This document shows, piece after piece, positions 24,940 to 33,900 of a stretch of DNA of 62,082 nucleotides. Source of the DNA: Thermodesulfovibrionales bacterium (GTDB lineage Bacteria > Nitrospirota > Thermodesulfovibrionia > Thermodesulfovibrionales > Dissulfurispiraceae); assembly GCA_020062545.1 (NCBI GenBank), contig JAGUWD010000033.1:1-62082 (forward strand). The letters are read 5' to 3'. The notes below the pieces were generated by a model. It worked only from the letters and a program-made list of their open reading frames with translations, did not search any database and was not told the origin of the DNA. Both the position numbers and the translations under genes were made by a program. Position 1 is the first letter of the stretch. The number at the start of each line of letters is the position of its first letter.

Positions 24940-25359
24940 CTACTTTACTACCAGCACCGGACATTTGGAATAATCAACTATCTTTGATGATACGCTTCCA
25001 AGCAGGAATTTCTTTGTGCCGTGCCTTCCATGGGAACCCGTAACAATCATGTCCACCTTCATCTTCTGGGCAGTTTCGAGTATTTTTTCTGCAGGGTCGC
25101 CCTGCCTGATAAGTGTTTTAACCTCCATGGATTTGCCTGACAGAGACTTGCGTATCTTCTCCATTGCCTCGGCAGTCTCCCTCGAAAGTGCTTCGAAGAT
25201 GCGGTTTCTGTCCACATCAGAAAGCTCTGTAAGGTAGAGTTCTGGTATTACGGCAAGCACGGTAAGCGAAGCATTAAAGTTTATTGCCAGCTCTACAGCC
25301 TTTTTCAATGCCTTGTCTGAAGACTTGGAACCATCATGTGCTACGAGTATTTTTTGCAT
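24940..25359 (-). CDS. Universal stress protein (UspA family)
   Basis: Small alpha/beta protein of 139 residues. It starts ILVAHDGSKSSDKAL and ends with the ATP-binding pattern GSHGRHGTKKFLLGSVSSKIVDYSKCPVLVVK (G-2x-G-9x-G-S/T). ATP-binding type. It probably dimerises and responds to stress or energy limitation. AGGAGG precedes the ATG. It follows the epimerase gene by 11 bp on the minus strand. Confidence 0.92.
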   Translation of the reverse strand: MQKILVAHDGSKSSDKALKKAVELAINFNASLTVLAVIPELYLTELSDVDRNRIFEALSRETAEAMEKIRKSLSGKSMEVKTLIRQGDPAEKILETAQKMKVDMIVTGSHGRHGTKKFLLGSVSSKIVDYSKCPVLVVK

Positions 25360-25370
25360 AAATATCCTCC

Positions 25371-26348
25371 TTATTGGGCGTCTTTCAGGTTTCTCACAAA
25401 GTCTCTATTTTCCATATACCAATTCACGGTCTTTTCGATACCCTCCTCTATGGATGTCTTTGGGGACCAATTGAGCCTTTCCTTCGATGAATTTATATCA
25501 GCCCATGTGGCGGTTATGTCTGCAGGATGAAGGGGAAGCCATTGCATCTCTGCCTTTTTGCCGAGCCTTTCCTCTATCATGTTAATAACATACATAAGCT
25601 CCACAGGCCTGTCATTGCCGAGGTTGAATATCTCGTATCCGACACCCTTTAATCCCTTTATCGTACCATCGGCAATATCGTCTATATATGTGAAGTCGCG
25701 TTTCTGCTTTCCATTGCCAAAGACAGGAATGGGTCTGCCGAGGTCTATGTTCTTTATAAACTTGAAGATGCTCATATCAGGGCGGCCTGCAGGGCCATAT
25801 ACCGTAAAATACCTGAAGATGGTTGTATCGATGCCGTATAGGTAATGATAGCTGTAGCACATGACCTCTGCGCCTTTCTTGGTGGCTGAATATGGCGCAA
25901 GGGTATGATCTGTATTATCAGTAACGCTGAACGGCATTTTTTTGTTGTCGCCGTATACACTGGATGTGGATGCGAGGACGAACTTTTTAACGTCATTTGT
26001 TTTGCAGCACTCAAGGAGATTCAGGGTTCCTTTTAAATTCGTATCGAGATATGCCCATGGGTCCTCGACCGATGCCCTGACCCCTGCCCGCGCAGCAAGG
26101 TTGATAACAGCATCTATTTTATAATTAGAGAATACTGTCTTTACCGAATTGTAATCGCCTATGTCGCACTGATGAAAATGAAAGCTGCCATTGACCTTTA
26201 ATTTCTCAAGACGCCACTCCTTCAGCCGCGGGTCATAGTAATCGTTCATACTGTCAACGCCTGTAACGCTATACCCCTGTCCTAAAAGAAGCTCTGAAAC
26301 CTTGTAGCCTATAAAACCACAGCATCCAGTAATAAGAATATTTCTCAA
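25371..26348 (-). CDS. NAD-dependent UDP-sugar 4-epimerase (UDP-glucuronate epimerase-like)
   Basis: Extended SDR of 325 residues acting on nucleotide sugars. NAD motif GCCGFIGYKV (8-17), the DSMNDYYDPRLKEWR segment typical of UDP-glucuronate 4-epimerases, catalytic ASTSSVYG and YSATKKGAE (YxxxK), and FRYFTVYGPAGRPDM. The substrate assignment (UDP-glucuronate to UDP-galacturonate) follows from that family signature. It likely feeds surface polysaccharide or pilin glycan synthesis. Confidence 0.87.
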   Translation of the reverse strand: MRNILITGCCGFIGYKVSELLLGQGYSVTGVDSMNDYYDPRLKEWRLEKLKVNGSFHFHQCDIGDYNSVKTVFSNYKIDAVINLAARAGVRASVEDPWAYLDTNLKGTLNLLECCKTNDVKKFVLASTSSVYGDNKKMPFSVTDNTDHTLAPYSATKKGAEVMCYSYHYLYGIDTTIFRYFTVYGPAGRPDMSIFKFIKNIDLGRPIPVFGNGKQKRDFTYIDDIADGTIKGLKGVGYEIFNLGNDRPVELMYVINMIEERLGKKAEMQWLPLHPADITATWADINSSKERLNWSPKTSIEEGIEKTVNWYMENRDFVRNLKDAQ

Positions 26349-26393
26349 ATTTTCTCCCTTGATATATTAAAAGTTCAACTATTTTACCATATT

Positions 26394-27746
26394 TTACCGA
26401 GACTTCACATGAATCCTTATAGGAGTCCCCTTAAAGGAATACTTTTCCCTCAATGCCTTTTCTATATACCTTATATGATGGTCTTTGACGCCGGATGGAT
26501 AATTTACAAACAGGGTAAAGGCAGGCGGTTTTATGCCAACCTGTGTTATATAGAAAAACTTCAACTCTTTCCCCTTATATGTAGGAAATGGTTTTGCCGA
26601 TATGATTTTTGAAAGGAATTTATTGAGGTCTGCGGTTGGTATTCGTTTCTCCCTCTCAGCAATGATTTCGTCTATCAGAGGGAATATCTTTGTTATCCTC
26701 TTCTTTTCGAGACCCGATGTTGTGATGCACGGGGCATAATCCATGAACCACATCTTGTTTTTCAATTCCTGCGTGATTCGTTTGTATTCTGCCTCTGGTT
26801 CTTTTATAATATCCCATTTATTGAGAAGGAAAAGCGCACCCTTGCCATACTCTGCAACGACCCCTGCTATTTTTTTGTCCTGCTCTACTATTCCTTCGGA
26901 TGCATCGAGAATGATTATTACAACATCCGCCTTTTCTATGCTCCTCATTGCCCTGACAACAGAGAATCTTTCTATGTCAAATTTCTGGGAGTATATCTTG
27001 CCTCTTCTGCGAATGCCGGCAGTATCGATAAAGAGATATTTTTTGCCGTAGTAGCTGCAAACAGAATCAATGGAATCCCTTGTGGTTCCAGGAACAGGAC
27101 TCACTATGAGCCTCTTTTTGCCCAGGAGGGAATTTATCAGCGTTGATTTGCCCACATTTGGTCTTCCAACTACCGCAACCCTGGGCATCTCCTCTTCTTC
27201 GGAGGGTCTGATTTCCGTTTCTTCTGGGATTGCAGCAGCAACCTTATCCATCAGATCGTCAAAGCCGTATCCCGTTACTGCCGATACCGGCATAATCTCC
27301 TCTGCACCTATACTGTAAAATTCCAGAAGCCTGTCTTCCTTTGCCGGGGTGTCTATTTTGTTTGCGACCCACAATATTTTCTTGCCCGATGCCCTGAGGA
27401 TATTTGCCAGTTCCATATCCGAAGGATTAAGGCCTTCCTTTGCGTCAAGGAGATGGATTATCAGGTCGGCTTCTTCTATTGCGAACATGGCCTGCTCCCT
27501 CACCTGACGGAGTATTTCCTTATCCTCGTGGGGTATTTCCTCTGCATAGAATCCGCCTGTATCTATCACAATGAATTTCTTTTCGTCCCATTCTGATTCA
27601 GCGTAGTTCCTGTCCCGCGTAACTCCGGGGATGCTTTCTGTGATAGCGGTGGATTTTGTGCGGTCTGCACCCATTCTCACCATACGGTTGAAAAGGGTAG
27701 ATTTACCCACGTTTGCCCTTCCTACAATTACAATAATTGGTTTCAT
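26394..27746 (-). CDS. der: GTPase Der (EngA), ribosome assembly
   Basis: Two tandem GTPase domains followed by a KH-like domain, the fixed Der layout; needed for 50S subunit maturation. First P-loop GRANVGKST (about 8-16), G3 DTGGF, G4 NKID; second P-loop GRPNVGKST, G3 DTAGIRRRG, G4 NKWD. The C-terminal PSGVKDHHIRYIEKALREKY segment is the KH domain. Odd points: switch I of the first domain carries extra residues (GADRTKSTAITES) before PGVTRDR, and the P-loop has Ala instead of Pro. Confidence 0.95.
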   Translation of the reverse strand: MKPIIVIVGRANVGKSTLFNRMVRMGADRTKSTAITESIPGVTRDRNYAESEWDEKKFIVIDTGGFYAEEIPHEDKEILRQVREQAMFAIEEADLIIHLLDAKEGLNPSDMELANILRASGKKILWVANKIDTPAKEDRLLEFYSIGAEEIMPVSAVTGYGFDDLMDKVAAAIPEETEIRPSEEEEMPRVAVVGRPNVGKSTLINSLLGKKRLIVSPVPGTTRDSIDSVCSYYGKKYLFIDTAGIRRRGKIYSQKFDIERFSVVRAMRSIEKADVVIIILDASEGIVEQDKKIAGVVAEYGKGALFLLNKWDIIKEPEAEYKRITQELKNKMWFMDYAPCITTSGLEKKRITKIFPLIDEIIAEREKRIPTADLNKFLSKIISAKPFPTYKGKELKFFYITQVGIKPPAFTLFVNYPSGVKDHHIRYIEKALREKYSFKGTPIRIHVKSR

Positions 27747-27752
27747 GATCAG

Positions 27753-29120
27753 TTAATTTTTCGGCTCTGAAATCTCGTATGCCTTTATTTTTTTGTGAAG
27801 ATTGCTCCTTTCGACATCTATGACCTCTGCGGTTTTAGACACATTCCAGTTGTTTTCCTTGAGTTTTCTGATTATGAAGTCCCTTTCAAAGGCATCCCGT
27901 GCGTCCTTAAGTGTTTTATGAGAGAAATAATCGTATTCTTTTAAGACCTGCTGACCGAACAGCCCGAGTGCATCTACATCTCTTTTGGTGATGACGTCTG
28001 ACGGTACCATTATCATGAGTCTTTCCACGGCATTTTTGAGCTCCCTTATATTGCCGGGCCAATAATAATCCTGAAATGTCTTAACCACATCAGGGGTAAT
28101 CTCTTTTTGCCTGATGCCGTTTTCGGATGCAAACAACTCTATAAAATACTTGATTAACAGAGGTATGTCGTCGCGTCTTTCCTTCAGCGGAGGAACTATG
28201 ATCGGAATAACATTCAGCCTGAAATAAAGGTCTTCCCTGAAATTCCCGTTTTTAACTTCTTCCATGAGGTTTTTGTTCGTTGCCGCGATAATCCTTACAT
28301 CAACCTTTATATTCTTGCTGCCACCAACTTTCTGGAATGCCTGTGTCTCTATTACCCTCAGCACCTTAGCCTGCGTCTGAAGGGCCATGTCGCCTATCTC
28401 ATCGAGGAATAACGTGCCCCTGTCGGCAAGTTCGAACTTGCCGCTCTTTCTTTCTGTAGCGCCTGTAAAGGCTCCTTTTTCATGGCCGAACAATTCGCTT
28501 TCGATCAACTCCTGTGGTATAGCCGCACAGTTCACCTCCACAAAAGGTCCGCCGGCACGTTGACTTTTCTCATGCAGCAGTCTTGCAACGAGCTCTTTGC
28601 CGGTGCCGCTCTCGCCAAGGATGAGGACCCTGCTGTTGCTCTGGGCAGCCATCTCTATCTGCTGTCTCAGTGTCCGCATTTTTTCGGAGTCGCCTATTAA
28701 TCTGCATTTTTTAATTATATTTTCTTTTAATGAGCGGTTTTCTTCCTCAAGTATTTTACGTTCAAGTGCCCGCTTTGCTGTTATGATTACCTTCTCGAGG
28801 GATAAAGGCTTTTCTAAAAAGTCATACGCACCGAGCCGTGTGGCCTTGACAGCTATTTCTATATTCCCATGACCCGAAATCATAATAACAGGGATGTTTG
28901 CGTCTATCTCTTTCAGCCTCGGCAGTGTTTCAAGGCCGTCCATTTCAGGAAGCCATACATCCAGGAACACGATATCGGGCATATGCTCCTTTGCTATAGC
29001 CAATGCATCCTCGCCTGAAGATGCGGTCAGGACATCGTACCCCTCGTCCTCGAGTATTCCCGAAAGACTCTCCCTTATGCCTTCCTCATCATCTACGATC
29101 AATACTGATTTTCTGGACAT
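27753..29120 (-). CDS. ntrX: NtrX-like sigma-54 response regulator
   Basis: Receiver domain with phospho-acceptor Asp near 54 (IVFLDVWLPEMDG), AAA+ domain with Walker A GESGTGKE and GAFTGA (the sigma-54 contact loop), and a Fis-type HTH at the end (AEVIDVERSNLHKKIKAY). The ERSNLHKKIKAY ending is typical of NtrX rather than NtrC. It pairs with the NtrY-like kinase upstream. The second of two adjacent ATGs (29120) is better spaced from AGGAG. Confidence 0.9.
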   Translation of the reverse strand: MSRKSVLIVDDEEGIRESLSGILEDEGYDVLTASSGEDALAIAKEHMPDIVFLDVWLPEMDGLETLPRLKEIDANIPVIMISGHGNIEIAVKATRLGAYDFLEKPLSLEKVIITAKRALERKILEEENRSLKENIIKKCRLIGDSEKMRTLRQQIEMAAQSNSRVLILGESGTGKELVARLLHEKSQRAGGPFVEVNCAAIPQELIESELFGHEKGAFTGATERKSGKFELADRGTLFLDEIGDMALQTQAKVLRVIETQAFQKVGGSKNIKVDVRIIAATNKNLMEEVKNGNFREDLYFRLNVIPIIVPPLKERRDDIPLLIKYFIELFASENGIRQKEITPDVVKTFQDYYWPGNIRELKNAVERLMIMVPSDVITKRDVDALGLFGQQVLKEYDYFSHKTLKDARDAFERDFIIRKLKENNWNVSKTAEVIDVERSNLHKKIKAYEISEPKN

Positions 29121-29129
29121 CATTTGCTC

Positions 29130-31154
29130 CTAAGTTATCGGTATTTCCACGGTAAAGATACTTCCTTTGGGATTATTGTCCCTGACAAGTATCCTTCCTC
29201 CATGGTCCGATACTATTTTATGTGCTATGGCAAGGCCGAGCCCTGTTCCGTCCTTCCTTTTCGAGAAATACGGTATAAAAAGTTTGCCTTTTTCTTCATC
29301 GCTTATACCCGGCCCTGTATCTGCTATATCGATGATTACTTTATTTTCATCCATCTTTACGGAAATATCAATGGTTCCTGTGTTGTTCATGGCCTTTATT
29401 GCGTTGTCTATAATATTTATCAAAACCCTTTTAATTTGTTCTGAGTCAACATTGACCATTGGGATTTCACCATGTACAGCGATATTTATATCTAAGTTTT
29501 TAAACCCTTTGTATAGGGATACCACATCATCTATCGACTCAGTCAGGTTCGAATGGACCTTGTTTACTTCAGGCATCCTTCCGTATCTGGAGAAAACATC
29601 GACAAGCCTTTTGAGGCTCTCCACCTCTGCGATTATGGTATTTGTCGACTTCTTGAAAACAGCGTCGAAATCCTCGTCTCTCTGTTGCCATTTTTTTATT
29701 AATCTCTCTGTGGACAGCTTGATGGGTGTCAACGGGTTTTTAATCTCATGGGCCATTCTTCTTGCTACTTCCTGCCATGTTATCACCTTCTGTGCCTGAA
29801 TAATATCGGTAAGGTCGTCAAACACCACGAGCATACCCAATGAGCCGGATGTGTATGATTCCCGTATGCCCGATATATAGATTATGAGGGTGAGTATTTT
29901 CCCGTTTATATTGACCTTGACCTCCTTCTTGACTTCCCTTATTTCCTTGCCCTCTATATCCCTGACCATAGCGGACAGGTCTTCGGAATGAAGGCCTGAA
30001 ATAAACTCCTTATAGTTTTTGCCGATTACATCTTCCTGCTTTATGTTGAGAATGGAACATGCCGACTTGTTAATGGTCAGTATCTTACCGGTATTATCGA
30101 GGAATATCACGCCTGAATTAATGTTTTCAAGGATGTTTTCGAGGTAGAGCCTTCTCCTGTCGGATTCTATATATGCCTTCTCAAGAGAATCCTTACCCTC
30201 TTTCAACTGCTTTACCATCTGGTTAAATGAGTTTATCAAAAGACCAACTTCATCCTCGCTTTTCACATCAACATGGATATTCAGGTCCCCCGATGCCACC
30301 TTTTCTGTTGCCATTGCAAGGCTCTGTATAGGGATGGTAATGCTCCGTGATATTTTTAATGAGACCCACAGCCCTGTAAAAACTATCATGAGGGTTAAGA
30401 AACCGAGGATCAGTATGTAATTGAGTCTCAGCGGTTCTTTGAAGGATTCGAGCTTTAAGTAGTCTTCATAAAGGCTCTGTATTTTTTCTGTCTTTTCAGA
30501 AAATGTCCGTGGAAGGACGAGTTCCACCACAACCACGCCCCTCTTTGAACGGTCAGGGACCGCAGCCCTTATAATATCTCCGCTCTCCTTTGAAATGACT
30601 TCAGAGCCTTCTTTGCCGCGGAAGGCATCTTTAATTGTATCTGTTGCATCAGGTGACAGTACGGAATATCTGTGAATTGACATATCGGAAATGATAGACT
30701 GTTTGCCGTTAGAAACCTGTCTTGCGGTTTCCATAACCCTCTCCCTTTCGAGGTCGTAGAATGCCCTGGCGAGCTCAACCGACTTGTTAAACGGCTCTCT
30801 CATCTGTGGAGAGAATATTTTACTGATATAATTGGTTGCAAGACCGCTTGCTGCTACAAAGAGAAATGCCGACGGTATAAAAGTGAGGATAACGAATATG
30901 GCCATGAGTTTTGTTCTGAACTTGTAGCCTAATACTTTATGCTGCTTTTCCATGTATAGCCTGAAGATGTTTTTGCCGACGAAGAACATGAGGGTGAGAA
31001 GGGCAAGAATATTAACTGTGAGAAGAGCTATGAGTAAAATACGTGTCGTTATGTCTACGGACGGCAGCTTTATAAAGTAAAGCTCTACTGCTGTTATTGC
31101 TGCAACTATGAACAGCAGCCCGAACACGATTATCAATGGTCTTAGTACCTTCAT
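29130..31154 (-). CDS. ntrY: NtrY-like sensor histidine kinase
   Basis: Membrane sensor of 674 residues. Three N-terminal membrane segments (about 7-27, 38-62, 88-110) are followed by a periplasmic sensor stretch, another membrane segment (about 248-270), HAMP, PAS, the H-box ARRMAHEIKNPLTPIKLSTERL and a GHKL ATPase domain (N box DNAIKAMN, DTGPGI, GTGLGLAI). This is the NtrY domain order. Genes for DUF4390, NtrY and NtrX lie in one block with overlapping starts and stops (ATGA at 31151-31154). Confidence 0.92.
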   Translation of the reverse strand: MKVLRPLIIVFGLLFIVAAITAVELYFIKLPSVDITTRILLIALLTVNILALLTLMFFVGKNIFRLYMEKQHKVLGYKFRTKLMAIFVILTFIPSAFLFVAASGLATNYISKIFSPQMREPFNKSVELARAFYDLERERVMETARQVSNGKQSIISDMSIHRYSVLSPDATDTIKDAFRGKEGSEVISKESGDIIRAAVPDRSKRGVVVVELVLPRTFSEKTEKIQSLYEDYLKLESFKEPLRLNYILILGFLTLMIVFTGLWVSLKISRSITIPIQSLAMATEKVASGDLNIHVDVKSEDEVGLLINSFNQMVKQLKEGKDSLEKAYIESDRRRLYLENILENINSGVIFLDNTGKILTINKSACSILNIKQEDVIGKNYKEFISGLHSEDLSAMVRDIEGKEIREVKKEVKVNINGKILTLIIYISGIRESYTSGSLGMLVVFDDLTDIIQAQKVITWQEVARRMAHEIKNPLTPIKLSTERLIKKWQQRDEDFDAVFKKSTNTIIAEVESLKRLVDVFSRYGRMPEVNKVHSNLTESIDDVVSLYKGFKNLDINIAVHGEIPMVNVDSEQIKRVLINIIDNAIKAMNNTGTIDISVKMDENKVIIDIADTGPGISDEEKGKLFIPYFSKRKDGTGLGLAIAHKIVSDHGGRILVRDNNPKGSIFTVEIPIT

Positions 31155-31693
31155 TTCCTGTTTATCTCGAATTTCTGAGAATCCTTTGAGATGCTGAATT
31201 CCTTTTCAGGCATAAAGAACAGGAAGTATCCTATAACCGGAGGCAGTTTTCTTATGCGGGAATCAACAGTGATTTTTACGAAATATTCTCCATGCTCCAG
31301 TTCCTTGATGTTAGTCAGTTTTATGTCGATGATATTCATTGCCCATTCAACCATAGACTCTAAATCCTTGAATCTCTTTTCGACCTGCACATTGCCGTCA
31401 ATGCTTGCCGCAACATACTCCCTTTTTATCGGATTGCTTTTCAATATTTTTACCAGTTTTCTGCCCGTGACAAACTCATCGGGCCAGATGCTCCAGACCC
31501 TGAAAAGGTCTATATAGAACGTTAATTCCTTAGATATCCCGTCATTAATATCATTTATGAACTTCTGGTCGGGCTTTAAAGAGGTTGTAACGTATATGTC
31601 ATGGTTGTTTATTTTTATATTAACAGCAGAGACCTCTGTGGCATGAGCAGTGAATAGTGAATAGTAAAAAGTGAATAATAAAAAAAAGTGCAA
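31151..31693 (-). CDS. DUF4390 exported protein
   Basis: Exported protein of 180 residues with the DUF4390 pattern (SLKPDQKFINDINDGI, YIDLFRVWSIWPDE, YFVKITVDSRIRKLPP). Families of this kind often sit before ntrY, as here; the function is unknown, perhaps a periplasmic part of the sensor. The signal peptide (HFFLLFTFYYSLFTAHA) is translated from CTATTCA-type heptamers, and the TTG start lies in the tract. Its LLFT-SLFT-A pattern closely resembles the leader of the lytic transglycosylase, which is unrelated in the mature part. Confidence 0.82.
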   Translation of the reverse strand: MHFFLLFTFYYSLFTAHATEVSAVNIKINNHDIYVTTSLKPDQKFINDINDGISKELTFYIDLFRVWSIWPDEFVTGRKLVKILKSNPIKREYVAASIDGNVQVEKRFKDLESMVEWAMNIIDIKLTNIKELEHGEYFVKITVDSRIRKLPPVIGYFLFFMPEKEFSISKDSQKFEINRK

Positions 31694-31719
31694 CGAGTAA
31701 TGAGTAACGAGTAACGAGT
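31647..31719. repeat. Heptanucleotide tract encoding the DUF4390 leader
   Basis: Plus strand: AGTGAAT, AGTGAAT, AGTAAAA, AGTGAAT, then CGAGTAA, TGAGTAA, CGAGTAA, CGAG. On the minus strand the first group encodes the signal peptide, and the second forms the region just before the start codon. Confidence 0.78.
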
Positions 31720-31789
31720 TTTGTATTCTGTTTTTTCATCTTGACATATAAGGGAAAATTTATTTTCATTATAACATAGACATTAAAAG

Positions 31790-31846
31790 ACAGTAGGCAG
31801 TAAACAGTAAAAATAGTGCTTATTGCGTAGCGCCTACTGCTTACTA
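31790..31846. repeat. CAGTAGG/CAGTAAA heptamers with inverted partner
   Basis: AGTAGGC, AGTAAAC and AGTAAAA units are followed by GCGTAGC, GCCTACT and GCTTACT. CAGTAGGC and GCCTACTG can pair. It lies just before the ribosome site of the adenosine-specific kinase gene, within the divergent intergenic region. Confidence 0.55.
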
Positions 31847-31860
31847 AAGAGGAGGTGTGT

Positions 31861-32343
31861 ATGGAAACAAAAGCAGTAAAGGTTAGTATTCCGGAGGGCT
31901 GCAATATAATACTCGGCCAGACCCATTTTATTAAAACAGCAGAAGACCTTTATGAGATAATCGCCACAACTGTTCCCCATGCAAGGTTTGGAATAGCCTT
32001 TACAGAGGCTTCCGGGCCATGTCTCATAAGGACTGAGGGTAATGATGACGAACTTATAAGCACATGCGCAAATAATCTTCAGGAAATCGGCGCAGGCCAT
32101 GTGTTCTGCATACTGTTGAAAAATGCATTTCCAGTCAATGTCCTTAACCCGATAAAAAACTGTCCCGAGGTATGCAGGATATACTGCGCTACGGCAAATC
32201 CTTTAGAGGTTCTTGTTGCCTCAACAGAGCAGGGAAATGGTATTATAGGCGTTATTGATGGCTTCCCGCCAAAAGGCGTGGAAACGGCTGAAGATAGAAA
32301 AAACAGGAAGGAGTTTTTGAGGAAGATAGGATATAAATTATAG
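31861..32343 (+). CDS. Adenosine-specific kinase (PF04008 family)
   Basis: Small alpha/beta protein of 160 residues. It matches the family built around [34 protein letters not shown] and [36 protein letters not shown]. The family, first studied in hyperthermophilic archaea, is annotated as an adenosine-specific kinase; the biological role in bacteria is not settled. The ATG at 31861 follows GAGGAGG; the GTG six bases earlier is less likely. Confidence 0.8.
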   Translation: METKAVKVSIPEGCNIILGQTHFIKTAEDLYEIIATTVPHARFGIAFTEASGPCLIRTEGNDDELISTCANNLQEIGAGHVFCILLKNAFPVNVLNPIKNCPEVCRIYCATANPLEVLVASTEQGNGIIGVIDGFPPKGVETAEDRKNRKEFLRKIGYKL

Positions 32344-32351
32344 GAGGATAG

Positions 32352-32672
32352 ATGCTGCCAGAGCTTAAATACGATGAAAAGGGTCTTATCCCTGCCATAA
32401 TTCAGGACTACGAAAATGGCGATGTGCTGATGATGGCGTATATGAACGAGGCTTCTTTGAAAATGACCATCGATACAGGTTTTACGCACTTCTGGTCGAG
32501 GTCGAGGCAGAAGTACTGGAAAAAGGGCGAGACATCCGGCAATTTGCAGGAGGTAAAGGAGATATTCTACGATTGTGATGCGGACACGCTTTTGATCAAG
32601 GTCAAGCAGCATGGTGGAGTGGCGTGTCATACAGGCAATAGGACATGCTTTTACAGAAGAATAGAAAAATGA
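32352..32672 (+). CDS. hisI: Phosphoribosyl-AMP cyclohydrolase
   Basis: Step three of histidine synthesis, opening the purine ring of phosphoribosyl-AMP. Conserved segments [24 protein letters not shown], the metal-binding DCDADTLL and CHTGNRTCF (two Cys for zinc) are all present. The length of 106 residues fits the monofunctional HisI without the HisE domain. Good ribosome site (AGGAGG) 9 bp after the previous gene. Confidence 0.95.
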   Translation: MLPELKYDEKGLIPAIIQDYENGDVLMMAYMNEASLKMTIDTGFTHFWSRSRQKYWKKGETSGNLQEVKEIFYDCDADTLLIKVKQHGGVACHTGNRTCFYRRIEK

Positions 32673-32727
32673 TAGAAGAAGAAAGGCATCAGCAGGACAA
32701 TGGTATCTGCTTGAAGCGAAATAATGG

Positions 32728-32863
32728 AAGAAGAAAGGCATCGGCCTTCCGCTTCATTCTCGAACGGCATCCAGCCGTTCTCCGAAGCAAAGACAGCCCG
32801 CTTTTAGGCATCCATGCCACGCTTGGGCTGTCCAAGTCGCTACAGGCAGATGCCTTTCTTCTT
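32728..32863. repeat. 136-bp structured element with 15-bp inverted ends
   Basis: AAGAAGAAAGGCATC (32728-32742) is exactly complementary to 32849-32863. Inside are two further hairpins: GAACGGC/GCCGTTC (32762-32780, extended by GCTTC/GAAGC) and GACAGCCC/GGGCTGTC (32792-32832). An extra direct copy of the left end lies at 32676-32690. No gene is apparent in this 220-bp gap between hisI and the HIT gene. It could be a MITE, a multi-hairpin recombination site or a structured RNA. Confidence 0.6.
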
Positions 32864-32892
32864 GAAATAATGATGATTGGGAGGCTTATTAT

Positions 32893-33237
32893 ATGAGCGA
32901 TTGCATATTCTGCAAGATTATCGATAAGAAGATACCTGCCAGAATAATTTACGAGGATGAACACGTACTTGCCTTTGAGGATGTAAACCCGCAAGCCCCT
33001 GTTCACACCCTCGTTATTCCGAGGAAGCATATACCAACGCTCCTCGACATTAAAGAGGAAGACAATAACCTCATCGGCCATCTGGTGAAGGTTGCTAATA
33101 AGATTGCCAATGACAAGGGCATCGCAAAGAGGGGGTTCAGGATTGTGGCGAACTGCAATCCTGAAAGCGGGCAGACGGTTTATCACATTCACCTCCATAT
33201 ACTCGGCGGACGCCAGATGCACTGGCCTCCGGGATGA
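32893..33237 (+). CDS. HIT-family nucleotide hydrolase (HinT-like)
   Basis: Histidine-triad protein of 114 residues; hydrolyses AMP-linked or nucleotide conjugates. CIFCKIIDKKIPA at the start (Cys pair as in many HinT), IPRKHIPTL in the middle, and the active-site triad in QTVYHIHLHILGG. Complete and typical. Ribosome site GGGAGG. Followed 18 bp later by the Nudix gene. Confidence 0.93.
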   Translation: MSDCIFCKIIDKKIPARIIYEDEHVLAFEDVNPQAPVHTLVIPRKHIPTLLDIKEEDNNLIGHLVKVANKIANDKGIAKRGFRIVANCNPESGQTVYHIHLHILGGRQMHWPPG

Positions 33238-33255
33238 TGCAGGTGAAGATGGATT

Positions 33256-33828
33256 ATGGGCATTAAGAAAATGCAAAACATTGATAAAAAGACAGTCTGG
33301 GAAGGAAGGTTTATCAGATCTATAATCCTCTCCTATAAAGACCAATCAGGAAATTTGAGGAACTGGGAGGCTGTGGAGAGGGTTAACTGTAATGGAATAA
33401 TCGCTGTTGTCCCTATAACGAAAAATGGGGAACTTCTTTTGATACGGCAGTTCAGGCCTGTTGTGAATAATTTTGTTATAGAGTTTCCTGCAGGTCTTAA
33501 TGATAAAAATGAAAGTCTTGTTGATGCAGCAAAAAGGGAGCTTATAGAGGAGACAGGCTATTCTGCCGATGATTTTATATTTCTCTGTGAAGGACCGTTG
33601 TCATCCGGCCTGTCCACAGAAATATTAAGTGTATTCCTGGCAAAAAATGTAGTTCCTGCCACAAGTGAATTAAAGCAGCAATATCCAGCAGACGAGACTG
33701 AGGATATAGAGATAATAAAAACGCCTATATCCGAATTGCATAATACCCTCGAAGCCTTCCATAAAAATGGAGATTACATAGACCTGAAGATTTATGGACT
33801 CGTGGAGTTAGCTAAAAAGTATTTTTAG
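33256..33828 (+). CDS. Nudix hydrolase, ADP-ribose pyrophosphatase type
   Basis: Hydrolyses ADP-ribose or related nucleoside diphosphate compounds. The Nudix box begins at GLNDKNESLVDAAKRELIEE and continues TGY (about 94-116), with IRQFRPVVNNFVIEFPAG just before it as in ADP-ribose pyrophosphatases. Length of 190 residues is typical. An internal ATG at 33271 is a possible alternative start. Confidence 0.9.
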   Translation: MGIKKMQNIDKKTVWEGRFIRSIILSYKDQSGNLRNWEAVERVNCNGIIAVVPITKNGELLLIRQFRPVVNNFVIEFPAGLNDKNESLVDAAKRELIEETGYSADDFIFLCEGPLSSGLSTEILSVFLAKNVVPATSELKQQYPADETEDIEIIKTPISELHNTLEAFHKNGDYIDLKIYGLVELAKKYF

Positions 33829-33900
33829 CAATCAGCTGTCAGCAATCAGCATTTAATTAATTCTAAATTTGCTGAAAGCTGACGGCTAATTGCTGAATGA
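33826..33900. repeat. TCAGCAA heptamers between convergent genes (terminator-like)
   Basis: CAATCAG, CTGTCAG, CAATCAG units are followed by inverted GCTGAAA, GCTGACG, GCTAATT, GCTGAAT. The two halves pair to a long imperfect hairpin between the ends of the Nudix and ferredoxin genes. Confidence 0.55.
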
